The notes: generated by a model from the sequence alone, not told the origin. DNA of 64,000 bases from Diabrotica undecimpunctata (GCF_040954645.1 NC_092808.1:116910049-116974048); one strand, 5' to 3'. Shown: positions 21,930-32,924, counted from the first letter of the stretch. Program-made: numbers and translations.

Positions 21930-22420
21930 CTTTTGTAAATAGTACTTATTCTGGAATAAAAATCAGTCAGCAGTGCTCGGTCCATAGTAATATTCAATAC
22001 ATAGCAAAAACGATAAAGAAGTCATTTTAAATATATCGAATGAAATGCTTGTAATATCAGAATGTTTTTCCTTGTTAGTTATTTCTTAGATCTACTTTTA
22101 CCTTATATTTGATATATATTTTCTAGTGTCATTCGTTGTGTTTTAATTACGTTGTCATGTTAAATATAATAATATTATTTGAACTTATTATGTTAAAGTA
22201 CTTGTTGGTTTTGATGAAGTGGTTTAAGAGTTATTGCATATCGTTTTCGTTGCTTATTACTAGTACACACTTGTCTGATTTTGTTTTACCTTATTTTAGG
22301 CATTATAAAACAAATTTTAATTTGTCTTTCTTCCTAGACTAAAACTCTGCCCCTACAGATACTCACAGACACCTGGTAAATGGTATTCTAGCAAAAAGTT
22401 TCAGTGATAAGATCAGGAAA
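21930..22420. repeat. Diverged copy of the 485-bp repeat unit (unit A)
   Basis: Two parts resemble units B and D. 'AGTGCTCGGTCCATAG' near 21974 parallels GCGCTCGGTCCACAG of the later units. 22130-22420 parallels their first half: the GTGTTTTAATTACG start, the CACACTTGTCTGATTTTG..TTATTTTAGGCATT stretch, and ACCTGGTAAATGGTATTCTAG. This is the most diverged copy. Confidence 0.5.
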
Positions 22421-22500
22421 TTTTGAGTAAATTATTTCCTCTATATAACTGAGTCTTCTATATAACTGAATTTCTTTTCATGTTTGTTAATTTTTCAGCT

Positions 22501-23073
22501 CTCGATAGTCAGTTTTTCAATAGGGTCGGTTAGTTGTTCTTCTACTTTTACTTTTATATTGTTGTTTTGTTAGATATTTTCGATCGTTTTGATTATTCCT
22601 TGAGGTACCTATATCTCTTGCATACAGTAAGTGGATAACGTCTTTTAATTTAACCCGGTCAAATGCCTTTGTAAGGTCCACGAAACATAGATATGCCGGT
22701 TTGTTGTATTCTAATGATTTCTCTTCCACTTCTCATTATAAATATAGCTTCGGTGCATGATCTTCCCGACCTAAAACTACTTGTTTTTCTGCTAGTATTA
22801 TAATATCATTCAATTTATTTGTTATCACTTTGGTTGTTAATTTTAGGGTTGTATTTAATAAATTAATTCCTCTGTAATTTTCCGGGTCCGATTTGTCTCC
22901 CTTTTTGAAGAGAGGTATTAGGATGCTGGATCTCCATTCTTGAGGAATTCTGTTTTGTTCTATTATTTTCTGGATTAGTTTTACTAGTTGTTTGGTCACA
23001 TCTGGTACTCCGTATTTTAGAAGTTCGTTCGGTATTATGTCCTCTCCGGGTGATTTTTTATTTTTGTGTTGTG
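22501..23073 (-). pseudogene. LINE reverse transcriptase fragment
   Basis: On the minus strand: 'SPGEDIIPNELLKYG', then 'QNRIPQEWRSSILIPLFK', 'DPENYRGINLLNTTLK', and after a break 'AYLCFVDLTKAFDRVKL' (motif A with both key residues). It ends near 22501 with a piece resembling the start of motif B. Both ends are cut. Its upstream edge joins repeat unit B at the same point as in the copy at 23757-24150. Confidence 0.8.
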
Positions 23074-23555
23074 TTATGTTTGAATATTAGAAATTATAAT
23101 AATGAAGTATTTGGTAGTTTAATTAAAGTGGTGTTAGAACTAGTGCATAACAATACTGTTGCTTGTTTCTAAAACATACTTCTCTGATTTTGTATAACTT
23201 TATTTTAGGCATTTTGGTATTATTTCGTCATTAATTATATTAAATAAAACAAGTTTCAATTTGTCCTTTTTCCTAGAATAAAAATCTGACCCTATAGATG
23301 CTTACAGACAGCTGGTAAATGGCATTCTAGAAAAAACCTTAAGTGATAAGCCAGTCGCCGGCGCTCGGTCCACAGCGACATTCGACGCCTAAATATTTTA
23401 GTAGAAATCTAAGACTGGTGAAAACACTGAATCTTTCTTGTAGAATATCAGTTATCTTGGCTCTTTGTGTAGTGTCTTTTTCATTTTCGAGATAAATAAA
23501 ATCTTCCATCTCAAGATAAAGTTGAAAGTAATACATGGAAATTGATAGGTTTTGT
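23069..23555. repeat. 485-bp repeat unit B
   Basis: Runs from TTTGTGTTGTGTTATG to the next TTTTGTGTTTTGTT. It is homologous to unit D (24380-24806) along its length and to unit C over its second half. It contains a minus-strand frame of 65 codons ending 'GVECRCGPSAGDWLIT' that is shared with unit C ('GVECRCGPSTAS'). The identity of the repeat is not known to me. Confidence 0.7.
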
Positions 23556-23559
23556 GTTT

Positions 23560-24150
23560 TGTTCTTCTTCTCTTCCTATTCTTCCTTTTATCTAGACATG
23601 ACCCTGTCTATTTTTCAATGTGCCTCCAGTAAGTTGTCATTTAATCGTTTTTGTGGTCTTCCTACAAATCGGCTTTCTATTGGGGAACCGTCTCTTGCCA
23701 TCATTACTACTATATTTGTTGTCATTCGGCCTATATGATCGTTTTATTCTACTCTTCTATTTGTGTTGTTCACGAAACATAGATATGCCGGTTTGTTGTA
23801 TTCTAATTATTTCTCTTGCACTTGCCTCATTATAAAGATAGCGTCGGTGCATGATCTTCCCGACCTAAACACTTATTGTTCTTCTGCTAGTGTTATAATT
23901 TCATTCAATTTATTTGTTGTCACTTTGGTTGTTAATTTTAGTGTTGTGTTTTATAAATTATTTTCTCTATAATTTTCGGGGTCGATTTGTATCCCTTTTT
24001 AAAGAGAGGTATTAGGATGCTTGATCTCCATTCTTGAGGAATTCTGTTTTGCTCTATTATTTTTTGCATTAGTTTTACTAGTTGTTTGGTCAGATCTTGT
24101 CGTCCGTACTGTAGGAGTTCGTTCGGTATTCTTTCCTCTCCTGGTAATTT
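23560..24150 (-). pseudogene. LINE fragment: RT plus 3' tail (second copy)
   Basis: 23757-24150 is a diverged second copy of the RT fragment at 22670-23073, with the same upstream junction to the 485-bp unit. At about 23770 the RT motif 'PAYLCF' jumps to a C-terminal tail on the minus strand: 'DHIGRMTTNIVVMMARDGS', 'FVGRPQKRLNDNLLEAH', ending near 23560. So this copy has an internal deletion but keeps the LINE 3' end. The same tail is found at 41190-41345. Confidence 0.72.
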
Positions 24151-24391
24151 TCTATCTTTGTGTTTTGTTATGAATATTAGAAATTATTATGATGCAGTAC
24201 TTGGTCCACAACGACATTCGACGCCTAAATGTTTCAGTAGAAACCTAAGACTGGTGAAAACACTAAATCTTACTTGTGGAATATCAGTTATATCGGCTCT
24301 TTGTGTAGTGTCCTTTTCATTTTCGAGAAAAATAAAATCTTCCTTCTCAAGATAAGGTTGGAAATAATACATGGAAATTAAAAGATTTTGT
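24151..24391. repeat. Internally deleted repeat unit C
   Basis: It starts like units B and D (TTTGTGTTTTGTTATGAATATTAG), skips their middle, and resumes at CTTGGTCCACAACGACATTCG. It runs to ACATGGAAATTAAAAG, where unit D follows directly head to tail. Confidence 0.7.
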
Positions 24392-24806
24392 GTTTTGTTA
24401 TGTTTGAATAATAGAAATTATTTTGATGAAATATTTGGTGGTTTTATTGAAGTGGTGTTAGAGCTAGTGCATAACATTATTGTTGCTTGTGTCTAAAACA
24501 TACTTCTCTGATTTTGTATACCCTTATTTTAGGCATTTTCTTATTATTTCGTCATTAATAATATTAAAAAAACAAGTTTCAATTTGTCCTCCTTCCTAGA
24601 TTAAAAATCTGACCCTATAGATGCTCGTGAACAGCTGGTAAATGGTATTCTAGAAAAAATCTTCAGTGATAAGCCAGTCACCGGCGCTCGGTCCACAGCG
24701 ACATTTGACGCCTAAATGTTTCAGTAGAAACCTAAGACTGGTGAAAACACTGAATCTTTCTTTTGGAATATCAATTATCTTGGCTCTTTGTGTAGTGTCT
24801 TTTATT
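24380..24806. repeat. Repeat unit D
   Basis: A near full-length copy in the same orientation as B and C, from TTTGTGTTTTGTTATGTTTG to GTAGTGTCTTTTATTTAT, where similarity to unit B stops. C and D form a true tandem pair. Confidence 0.7.
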
Positions 24807-24999
24807 TATAAAACAGATTTATAAAACTCTGTTAATTTTTAGTAAATTTTTAAAGGCATTATTTTATTTTTTGTTAAAAATTTTTAATTTTAGAGAAGTA
24901 GTTTTGTATCTTGGTAATTCCAGGTTTTTTAACTCCGCTTACAGGTATATTTGTATACTACCTCAATGATCTTGTTGCCGGTCCTAAGCCCGGAAAAAG

Positions 25000-25330
25000 G
25001 AGGAAGGGTGTTGGGTCAGATTAGCACTTTCTTCTTCTTCTTACTTTGCCCTATCCGTTTCGGACGTTGGCTATTAACAAGGCTATTTTGACTTTGTTTA
25101 CGGCACCTCTGAACAGTTCGGTCGATGTTAGTCCGAACCATTGTCGCAGGTTATGCATCCATGAGTGTCGTCTTCTTCCCGGTCCCCTCCTACTGTCGAT
25201 TCTTCCTTGGACTATTAACTGTAGCAGCCGGTACTTAATATGCCTCATGACATGTCCGAAGTACTCAAGCTTCCGTTTCTTTACGGTGAAGATTATTTCT
25301 TTGCTCTGCTTAGCACTTTAGCTAAGTTAA
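25000..25330 (-). pseudogene. LINE 3' tail (family of 16234-18016)
   Basis: Minus-strand reading gives 'KLEYFGHVMRHIKYRLLQ', 'GRIDSRRGPGRRRHSW', 'MHNLRQWFGLTSTELFR' and 'NKVKIALLIANVRNG', a stop and an AAGAAGAAGAAG tail ending near 25024. It is the C-terminal tail of the LINE family at 17780-17993, 5'-truncated to about 300 bp. Confidence 0.82.
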
Positions 25331-26029
25331 AAAAACCTTGTCTTTTTAAAAAAAATATTTTTTTTGGTTTCCGGTACAGACTATTTATGTCTTATTTTAA
25401 AAATTTGCGACTCTCAGATCAACGATGTTGCTAAAACATATTATAGTGAAGAAGTTGCGTGAGCAGCGGAAGGTTTTGTTAGTTTTAAAAAGACCAAGAA
25501 CGATCTAATCGAGAATGAAGACAACATAACGACAGTCAAACCAATGAGAAATTAGGAATTTCTAGAAATTGTAATTGGAAATTCAAAAAGCCGAGGAATG
25601 AATTAAAAAAAGTATAAAGGTTTTCTGGAACCAAATGGAAAGATTTATTTCTCATTACAATCAATTGTGGTTAAGTCCCATATAATAATGCCAAACAAAA
25701 CCAATTACAGATTCTTTTATAGTATTTATATAAGCAGCATTCATACTTTTAATTCAATTAAGTCGTGATAAAATCCGCAATTAGTACTACGTTTAAGTAT
25801 ACAGCTGTGTGGTGATTTGAAACCATCAGTTTTGATTTTTTTATTCTGAAAATATAGTCGGCAATTGATTTTTAGTTGGATTTTTTGTAAATCCACTATA
25901 GTTTTGAAATAACCTGCTGTTACAGTATCTTGATAGACTTTTAGTTTGTTAAGCTTCTGTAGAAGGAGCTGCTAGACTGCAATAACATTAAGACATTAAG
26001 TTACGTATTTTCTGTAAATACTACGTATC
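25331..26029. other. No recognisable feature
   Basis: AT-rich unique-looking sequence; no convincing frame, RNA gene or repeat partner. Confidence 0.45.
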
Positions 26030-26375
26030 TTTTTCTTCTTCAGCCTTCATTTCTCCATTGTTGGACATAGGCCTCCTCCAATTGCTTCCACCCTTTTCTA
26101 TCATTTGCAATTATCATCCACAGCTGTTATATCGTCTATCCATCTCTTTTTGTGTCTTTCCACGTTTCTTTTTGTTTCATGAGGTCTACAGAATGTCACT
26201 TTATAAGACCATATGTTGGTGTCTTGTCTTGCTACATTTGCTACCCATTGCCATCTCAATGTCGCTATTTTTTCCATGATGTCGGTTACTTTAGTTCGTT
26301 GACGTATTTCGGTGTTAGGAATTTTGTCTCTGAGGTTTATATTTAACATGGCCCTCTCCATGGCCCGTTGAGTAA
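26030..26375 (-). pseudogene. RTE-like LINE 3' end (family of 952-1138)
   Basis: The minus strand reads 'MERAMLNINLRDKIPNTE', 'KVTDIMEKIATLRWQWV', 'CRPHETKRNVERHKKRW', 'WIDDITAV', then in a shifted frame 'GWKQLEEAYVQQ' and a GAAGAAGAAAAAG tail. The wording matches the LINE tail at the start of the window. It has a frameshift after WIDDITAV and starts near 26375, so it is 5'-truncated. Confidence 0.85.
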
Positions 26376-27473
26376 ATACTGTATACTACTATATTGTGTA
26401 TACTATACTACTATAAAATGGTCCTAAGAGTGTGCCCTCAAATTTCAAAATCAATGTTTTTGACATCAAAAAGTGGATATTTTTTGTGGAATTTTACATA
26501 TTTTCTCAGAAATGCAAACTTATAGTTCAGTCAACAATATCCTTTATCATAGGCCCTGGTTTGTCTTTTTTATAATCTAATACTAATGATAACCCAAAGC
26601 CCTAATGTTTTTTGAGATTTTTATTGACGTTTTGTACTCTGCTGGAATCTTTATACCATCCAAATTTCTTACCTACGACTAACCAGGCCCCAACCACACT
26701 AGTACCATTTAAATTTGGTACCACCTTGTATATTCTTAGTTTCACATTTTAATATCTAGAAGAAAGGAATTAATTAAAACACATATTAAATTGAAGTATA
26801 TTTTATTTCACTAAGTGTACTTAAATTTAAAGTGGACTTAACTAAATATATACCACAGCATACCTTATACAAATACGTATTTAAAATATCTGAAATTTTA
26901 TCATTTCATTTTAAAACGACTATAAGATACATTTTATTCAAATTATTTTTAAAGTACTTATAAATATGCAGCTTGATTTATTTACGACTTTGCTAAAAAA
27001 TTGCGGACATCCAAATGTACAACGAAATAAATCAGTGATGGTACCTTAGTTTGACGAACTTATAGTCTGATAATAAGTTAAAAATCCATGTATTACTTTG
27101 ATCGTCTAAAATATATATAAATAAATAACCACTAGAAATTAAAAACTGACTAAAAAATAAATTTAAGTAGTTGAGGAGATAAAATGCAAAAAAAAGTTTA
27201 AGTCTCAAATAAGTAATTTTTCAGGGGGGGGGGCGAAAAACTTGTAAATTTGCTCTAAAAAAGGATAATGAGTTCTAATCGATGTTATGCAATAGTATTG
27301 GTTCCAAACATGCGATTAATATAATATACTGATAAAATAAGCGGATTTACAAGTAAAAAACAGTAATAAAGCAACAAATTAAGAAACAGCCACACATTCC
27401 TTCCTGCTCCTCACCAGCAGCTGCTGTAGTGGGTCCATCACAAATCAAACTCTTTTACTAACTAAGGTATGGA
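26376..27473. other. No recognisable feature
   Basis: AT-rich. A run of eleven G lies near 27222-27232 and a TATACTAC-type short duplication near 26380-26415. No gene or element was identified. Confidence 0.45.
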
Positions 27474-27800
27474 TCAGAAGTACACCAGTCCTCTCCAAAC
27501 ATATTTTTCAAAAGTTTGTCAACATATTCAGTCTTTTCTTTGGTTAACACATCATAAGGTAGTAGTTCTTCCAGTACCAACACAATATTTTTGTAGACAA
27601 AAACACACTACCTTTTCCAATTTTTCGGAGGTGTTCAATTTCTTCTTGTATCCGGTAGCGAATTTCAATTTTCTTTAGTTCACTAATTGATTGGATGTCC
27701 TTATAGTATTCACTTAGTTTCTTAGTATCAAGTTGTGGTCAATCTTCTACTTGTACTTTTATCTTGCCTATATCATGGTATACCTGTTTAATTAAAATTA
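27474..27800 (-). pseudogene. Unidentified degenerate coding segment
   Basis: The minus strand holds a protein-like stretch with one or two breaks: 'DTKKLSEYYKDIQSISEL', 'IEIRYRIQEEIEHLRKIG', 'EELLPYDVLTKEKTEYV' and 'FGEDWCTSDPYL'. The mix of charged and hydrophobic residues and the continuation across a frameshift suggest former coding sequence. I do not recognise the family. It could be a host pseudogene or part of a mobile element. Confidence 0.4.
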
Positions 27801-27814
27801 TGGGTATTTTTGGC

Positions 27815-28845
27815 AACTAATTAGAAACACAGACGGAACTCATAGAAGCTACAAAAGCTATGTATAAAGAAAATAAAGTGTTCATTAAAATGGGAACAAG
27901 AATCATAGGAGACTTCACCACAACAAAAGGGCTCCTGCAGGGTTGTTCCACATCTAAAACCCTATTTAAAATATAATTAGAGAAAGCCTTGACTACATCG
28001 AAAGGAAAATGCAAAGGCATGGAAGTACCAGTGCTTAACGAATATCTATATACGTTAAGCTTTGCAGACGATCTTGTAGTGATTGCACAAGACCAAGACG
28101 ACCTCAGCTAGATGACGAAGAAACTACAAAAAGAATATACCAAAGCTGGCCTAGATATTAACCTCGCGAAAACGGAGTACCTATCTTCAAGTGAAGAAGA
28201 CATAGAAGATCTACAGATTTATGACAACGTAAAAATCAAAGGAAAGGATAAATTTAAATACTTGGGGTTTATAATCACGAAAAAGGCAACAACAGAGGAC
28301 GAAATTACACATAGATTAGGACAAACAAGAACAGCAGTCCGACAACATAACTCAGTATGGTGGGATATACACCTAAATATGAAGACAAAAACACAGATTT
28401 ATAAAACATTAGTGCGAAGTATTATGACATATGGGGCTAAAAATTGAATCATAAACAAGAAAAACAGCAGTAAGATAGTAGCAACAGAAATGGAATGCCT
28501 GCGAAGTAGCTGCAGAGTAACAAGAATGGATAGGATAAGTAATGACGAAATAAAGCAAAAAACATCAATAGAAACAGACATACTAACATATATAGAACAA
28601 AAAAGACTAAAGTGGTATGGACATGTAAGAAAAACTAGCGACAGCAGATGAATAAAGAGAATAACCGAATGGAGCCCCATATGAAGAAGAAAAGAGGACA
28701 ACCCGAAAATCCTGGAGGACGAAGTAGACGACGCCATGAGTAAGAGATGCCTAAACGATGGAGAATGGGACAATAGAGGGAGATGGAAACGGTTGAGCGA
28801 GAGAGGCAGTGAATACTGTAGAATTCCTGAAAATATATATATTTC
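27815..28845 (+). pseudogene. LINE reverse transcriptase to 3' end, RTE-like
   Basis: RT pieces in order: 'LLQGCSTSKTLFKI' near 27930, 'YLYTLSFADDLVVIAQDQD' near 28045 (catalytic FADD intact), 'LDINLAKTEYLSSS', 'KFKYLGFIITKKATTEDEI', 'LVRSIMTYGAKN', then the tail 'RLKWYGHVRKTSDSR' and 'EDEVDDAMSKRCLND'. In-frame stops occur near 27976, 28110, 28447 and 28648. It ends near 28840 where a different pseudogene begins on the other strand. Confidence 0.82.
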
Positions 28846-29403
28846 GCAACTGCTTTTCTAATCTTTCAAAAACACGGTCTGCGGGTAAAAAACTATGTCC
28901 GCATACCGGGAAAGACAATAAAATCTTCTGGATTGATTTGTGTGTTTTCAAAAAATGAATCTGTATTCTCAGGACAATATAATTTTTATTTTGAGAAACA
29001 CAACCATCGCTAAACAACCTTAGTACAGAACAGCCCCGAAAATCAGCTTTCGTCAAATAGTTAAAGAGAGCCGATGATATTTCCACACTGTCTTTTGTCT
29101 CGCGTAATAAGCTTTTTAAATTGGACTTTTCCGTAGTGGCTGAATTTGTTGAAGATCAAAGCAAAGGCCAATAGAATGAGGAACATCCATTTTTATGTAC
29201 TCATAAAACGCTTATGATCTTCTTGAATGAATCCGCTTTTCAACCATTAGCTAGGCCTTTTCAGCAGACCATGCTGGTGCACTTTTAATTTTTCTTTAAG
29301 AACGCAGCACGTAGTGCAAGTATCGGAGGCAGGCGACTTAAAACCTATAAAATCATCCTAAACGTGCTGCATTTCACTTTTACCTACTCTTTACACTGAT
29401 CAT
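28840..29403 (-). pseudogene. DUF7869-like gene, 3' part
   Basis: The minus strand shows the conserved C-terminal half of a multi-copy insect protein family that I associate with Pfam DUF7869. Seen here: 'GFKSPASDTCTTC' (29350-29310), 'GLCFDLQQIQPL' in a shifted frame near 29160, 'LRLFSDGCVSQNKN' near 29015, and 'FPVCGHSFLPADRVFERL' near 28910. Relatives as I recall them read SDGCGGQNKN; here GG is VS. Frameshifts are present. The function is unknown; the spaced Asp and His motifs suggest an RNase H-like or transposase-like fold, which is inference. The 5' part continues at 31494-32110 beyond an inserted transposon. Confidence 0.7.
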
Positions 29404-29405
29404 TA

Positions 29406-29659
29406 TACCATGCGGTCCATATGTATGGAATAAATTTATTTTTAGAAATATTATGTACTATCTGAAAAAAACCTGAAACAGCTCGATATTTATTCTTAAA
29501 TTGACAATTTACAGTATGAAAATATTATCCTCTTCAAGCACCCCTTTGAATTATAAGCACCCCCTCGAAAATTTTAAAGAACAAAGGGGGTCGTGTGGCA
29601 ACTTGTTAGAAAGGGATTTTAGTCCTCTGTTCAGCAATACAAAGTTTTTTGAATTTGTG
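29406..29659 (+). repeat. Left terminal inverted repeat
   Basis: It pairs with 31072-31491 read in reverse, apart from the LINE tail inserted in that arm. It contains the striking CACCCC(C)TTTGAATTATAA and AAAGGGGGTCGTGTGGCA segments, found mirrored in the right arm. Confidence 0.88.
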
Positions 29660-29972
29660 CAATAACCGAGACGATTTTGGAATTCTCGTACAACATCTTG
29701 TAGGACCTCGTGGGTTATTTTCTTAGTTTCTTTCGTTATCGTAACTTTTAAATCAGCAATATTGCCTGGTCTATTAAAATATACATTAGAAATAATCAGG
29801 TATTTTCGTATCTGTTCTGCTAAACATTAGAGAAAATACTTTAAAGATAATAAAATATTAGTCAAGAAGCCAAATAAACAATTGATATGAATCTAGTAGG
29901 CTGCTGTCATTTAGGTATTTAAAGTTACTAAATGATGTCAGTATATTATTTGTGCGAATATTAAATTTAATT

Positions 29973-30960
29973 ATGGCTTATTTGTCCGAGACTCAAAGAA
30001 TAGACATTTTGATTATGATTGCTTTTGGTAATAAAATAAGAATTCAAAAGGAGGTTTGTGAAATGTTTAATAATAAATACCCTGGTCAACAAGTTTCGCA
30101 GTCTACAGTTAGAAAAATTGAAAAGAAGTTTCGTTATACTGGACATGTAAAAAATATTGAAAAATCAGGTAGAAATGTTAAATTTACCGATGAAAAAAAG
30201 ATGTACTTCTAGAGATTGAGGAAAATCCGCATAAGACAACACGAAAACTGGCCGCCGTCAGTGATGTAAGTAAATCCTCTATTTTGAGAGTTTTGAATAA
30301 AGAAAAATATCACCCTTACAAAGTTCAGTTGGTTCAGGAGTTAAATGAAGATGATCCCGATAGAAGGCAAGAATTCTGTGAAATGATGGACAGAATGAAC
30401 GCAGATTTGCAGTTCATAAACAAAATAGTTTTTTCTGATGAAGCGACGTTTCATTTAAACGGAACGGTTAACAAACTCAGAGAAAATCCTCACTTGGTGT
30501 ATGAGACTCACGCAATATCCTAAAAAAATTAACATTTGGACTGGTATCATAAACAATGAAATTTTTGGTCCTTATTTTTTTGAGGGCACAATAATTGATG
30601 GTGAGGTTTATCTAGATTTTTTGATTAACTTTTTAGTTATTTTAATACGAAGATTTTTTCCTGATGTCAATCATCCAAATGAGATAGATCGATCTATTTA
30701 CTACCAACAAGACAGAGCTCTTCCGCATTTTGCCCGTATAGTTAGAAATTATTTAAACGAGGTTTTTCCCAATAGGTGAATTGGAAGAAGTGGAACGATC
30801 GAATGGCCGGCTGGATCCCCGATTTGACTCCTCTCGATTACTTCTTATGGGGTTATTTAAAATCTAAAGTATATTTTAATAGACCAAACATTTCAATATC
30901 GCCTCGGCTATTGTCAAGAAGTGAATGGTGGTCATTTTAAAGATTTAATTTAATTGAAAA
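29973..30960 (+). pseudogene. Tc1/mariner-like DDE transposase
   Basis: It starts at ATG 29973. An N-terminal helix-turn-helix region reads 'RIQKEVCEMFNNKYPGQQ' and 'VSQSTVRKIEKKFR'. After a stop at 30208 another frame gives a second DNA-binding stretch ('VSKSSILRVLNKEKYHPY'). The catalytic core has Asp in 'IVFSDEATFHLNG' (near 30434), Asp in 'IYYQQDRALPHFA' (near 30705) and Asp in 'SPDLTPLDYFLWGYLKSK' (near 30820). Breaks at 30208, 30523 and 30779 make it inactive. TIRs on both sides confirm the role: it would have cut and moved this element. Confidence 0.86.
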
Positions 30961-31071
30961 TACATTCTTAATATTATGTGACAATATTATCTTCATTTAA
31001 CCTAAAGTTTTGTGATATCAAAATTATGTCAAGTGTATATCTTAAAAATCAATTTTCTCAGTTATGATTGT

Positions 31072-31491
31072 ACCAAACTTAGAAAACTTTATATTTGTGA
31101 ACAGTGGACTAAAATCCCTTTCTAACAAGGTGCCACACGACCCCTTTGTTATTTAAAATTTTCGAGGGGGTGATTATAATTCAAAGGGGGTGCTGGATGG
31201 GGTAATATTTTCATAGAGTAATTTGTCAGTCATCAAAAAGAGATGGGAAGATGAAGTCGATGAGGATGCCAGGAACTGCCTGGGAACGCGTTCATGGAAA
31301 AGAACAGCGGTAAATAGAGATGGTTGGAGAAGCCTGTTGAAGGAGGCCAAGGCCCGATTTGGGCTGTAGCGCCATTGGATGGATGGAAATTGTCAGTTTA
31401 AGAATAAAAATCGACTTGTTTCAGGTTTTTTTCAGAGAGTACATAATAACGCCAAAAATGAATTTATTCCATACATATGGACCGCATGGTA
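31072..31491 (-). repeat. Right terminal inverted repeat (interrupted)
   Basis: This is the reverse complement of 29406-29659. It is split by the LINE tail at 31229-31388, which is bracketed by near-identical 10-mers (AATTTGTCAG, AAATTGTCAG) that look like a target duplication. Confidence 0.85.
31229..31388 (+). pseudogene. LINE 3' tail inserted in a TIR
   Basis: This reads 'KKRWEDEVDEDARNCLG', 'RSWKRTAVNRDGWRSLL' and 'KEAKARFGL' followed by a stop, then GCCATTGGATGGATGG. It is the C-terminal tail of an RTE-like LINE ORF2. At 160 bp it is one of the shortest LINE insertions here and is younger than the transposon it interrupts. Confidence 0.78.
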
Positions 31492-31493
31492 TA

Positions 31494-32110
31494 TTTTACT
31501 TAGTTTACTAATACTTAACTCACTACACAATCTTTTGGGCTTCTTTCTGCTGTAATATGATTGAGTTCTCCTGAGCTTTCTTATATACTCTCTAACACTT
31601 TCCTTCTTCAGATAGTTCTTATTTTTTGTAGTGTCAGCTAAGCAAAATGCACTTTTTTGGATAAGTTTTTTATTCTAGTTTCTCCAAAACCAACAACTGT
31701 GCGAAAAAAATTCAAACATACAGAAGTTTAAGCAGCAGAGACAGTTTGAAAGAAGTATTGTATTGAGTACTTTTGCTCAGGTCCAGGTGTTTTCTTTTTA
31801 TTTTTGTTACCGGCCTAGAAATATATCTTTTGATTTGTGTTCTATGAATCAGACTGGCAATTATATTATCTTGTCTTTCTTTGTCTGAAACTTTATAAAA
31901 CTCTTTGTCTGAAATCTTTGGCGTAATTAGACCTTATTTGTACGTAGGTGAAATAATTATTGTTGTGCTTACACAGTACAAAACTAGGTCTATTTTAGGA
32001 GTTGCTTATCCGGTAATTTGTTCACTTTCCCTTTTTCTTCCTTTAACTTTTCTCTTTCTGGTACCTTTATTTCGTTCACCAACACTTACAATTTCATCTG
32101 CACCATCCAT
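31494..32110 (-). pseudogene. DUF7869-like gene, 5' part
   Basis: The minus strand starts at an ATG (32110) with a basic N-terminus 'GTRKRKVKGRKRESE'. Then come 'DKEFYKVSDKERQDNIIA' and, after frame changes, 'VCLNFFRTVVGFGETRI' near 31700 and 'EYIRKLRRTQSYYSRKKP' near 31580, ending at 'SELSISKLSK' exactly at the transposon edge. The next family residues resume at 29403. The KxFF..LGF and R.HY.R.KS blocks precede the DUF7869 core in relatives, from memory. No intron is evident in this copy. Confidence 0.62.
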
Positions 32111-32924
32111 TCTCCTTTAAATAATAACTTTATTACTAATTTTTTCTAAAGACGTTGACAATCTAAACAGTAGTTTCAAAACTTTTAATACAAAACCCTT
32201 ACACAAACTCAAATTTGCAAGACTCGCTGAGTCAGCTGAATTGCAATGACAGCGCTTATATTGGTTGGAGATAAGCTTGTTTATATGGACCAATACAATG
32301 TAAATAAGTTGTTTTGCATGTAAAGGTGGTTTTTAATATACTGTTGCCATTGGAAATAAATTTTTTTGCGTCAATCAAATAGAATAAACTAATTTAGCTA
32401 CAACAGAACAGTGCATTGGCACATCTAACTCAATTTTGATTTTTGTGTGACTTAAGGCTATTTGCAGGTTACCTCCTCAGTTAAATTATCGATATCTGAG
32501 AACTATTTGATTAAAAGCTTATTAAAATCTTTTAATTTAATTTTTTTACATAAATCTCTTCACATAAATCTACATCTTACACTGTTTCTCGAGCATCTTA
32601 ATAAGTTTTTCTCATATATTTTCCCGGTGCTTCTATTACTTAGTAAATATTTTAAAGTAAACATTTTATTAAATTTGTTATGCAAGTATATAATTTCTAT
32701 ACTTTCTGCAAAAGAACATCTCTATTGTCGGAGTCTTGTTATAACTGACAGTAGGTATTGTCGGTTAATACAACGTTAATAGCATATCTTAAATATTAAG
32801 AGGTGTCTATTCGAATTTCCCTACCAACTGTGTCAACAAGAGTAGATAAAAATTTGAAATAAGTTTCGACTTAGCTCCGTTTTTCTGAGTTGTCAGTCAG
32901 ATTTGTTAATCCTTCATAATTGAA
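32111..32924. other. No recognisable feature
   Basis: AT-rich. The 105-codon frame at 32462-32779 has no ATG-led family resemblance that I can see and is likely chance. Confidence 0.4.

Larger units (their letters stand above)
29406..31491 (+). mobile_element. Tc1/mariner-like transposon with ~250-bp TIRs
   Basis: Terminal inverted repeats start TACCATGCGGTCCATA on the left and end with its reverse complement on the right; TA flanks both (29404-29405, 31492-31493). The repeat continues inward to about 29659 and 31072. The right arm is interrupted by a 160-bp LINE tail at 31229-31388. TA duplication plus a DDE-type transposase supports the IS630-Tc1-mariner superfamily. It sits inside the DUF7869-like pseudogene. 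The inner pair beginning TGAAAATATT (29517, 31213) is also TA-flanked, but the inverted repeat clearly extends beyond it. Confidence 0.85.

Noticed and set aside
29517..31213. Inner TA-flanked pair TGAAAATATT..AATATTTTCA as transposon ends
   Set aside because: The inverted repeat continues outward for another 110 bp on both sides and ends at a second TA pair, so the outer ends are favoured.
32462..32779. 105-codon plus-strand frame, possible host gene
   Set aside because: Leu/Ser/Phe-rich, not ATG-led with context, no family motif; typical of chance frames in AT-rich DNA.
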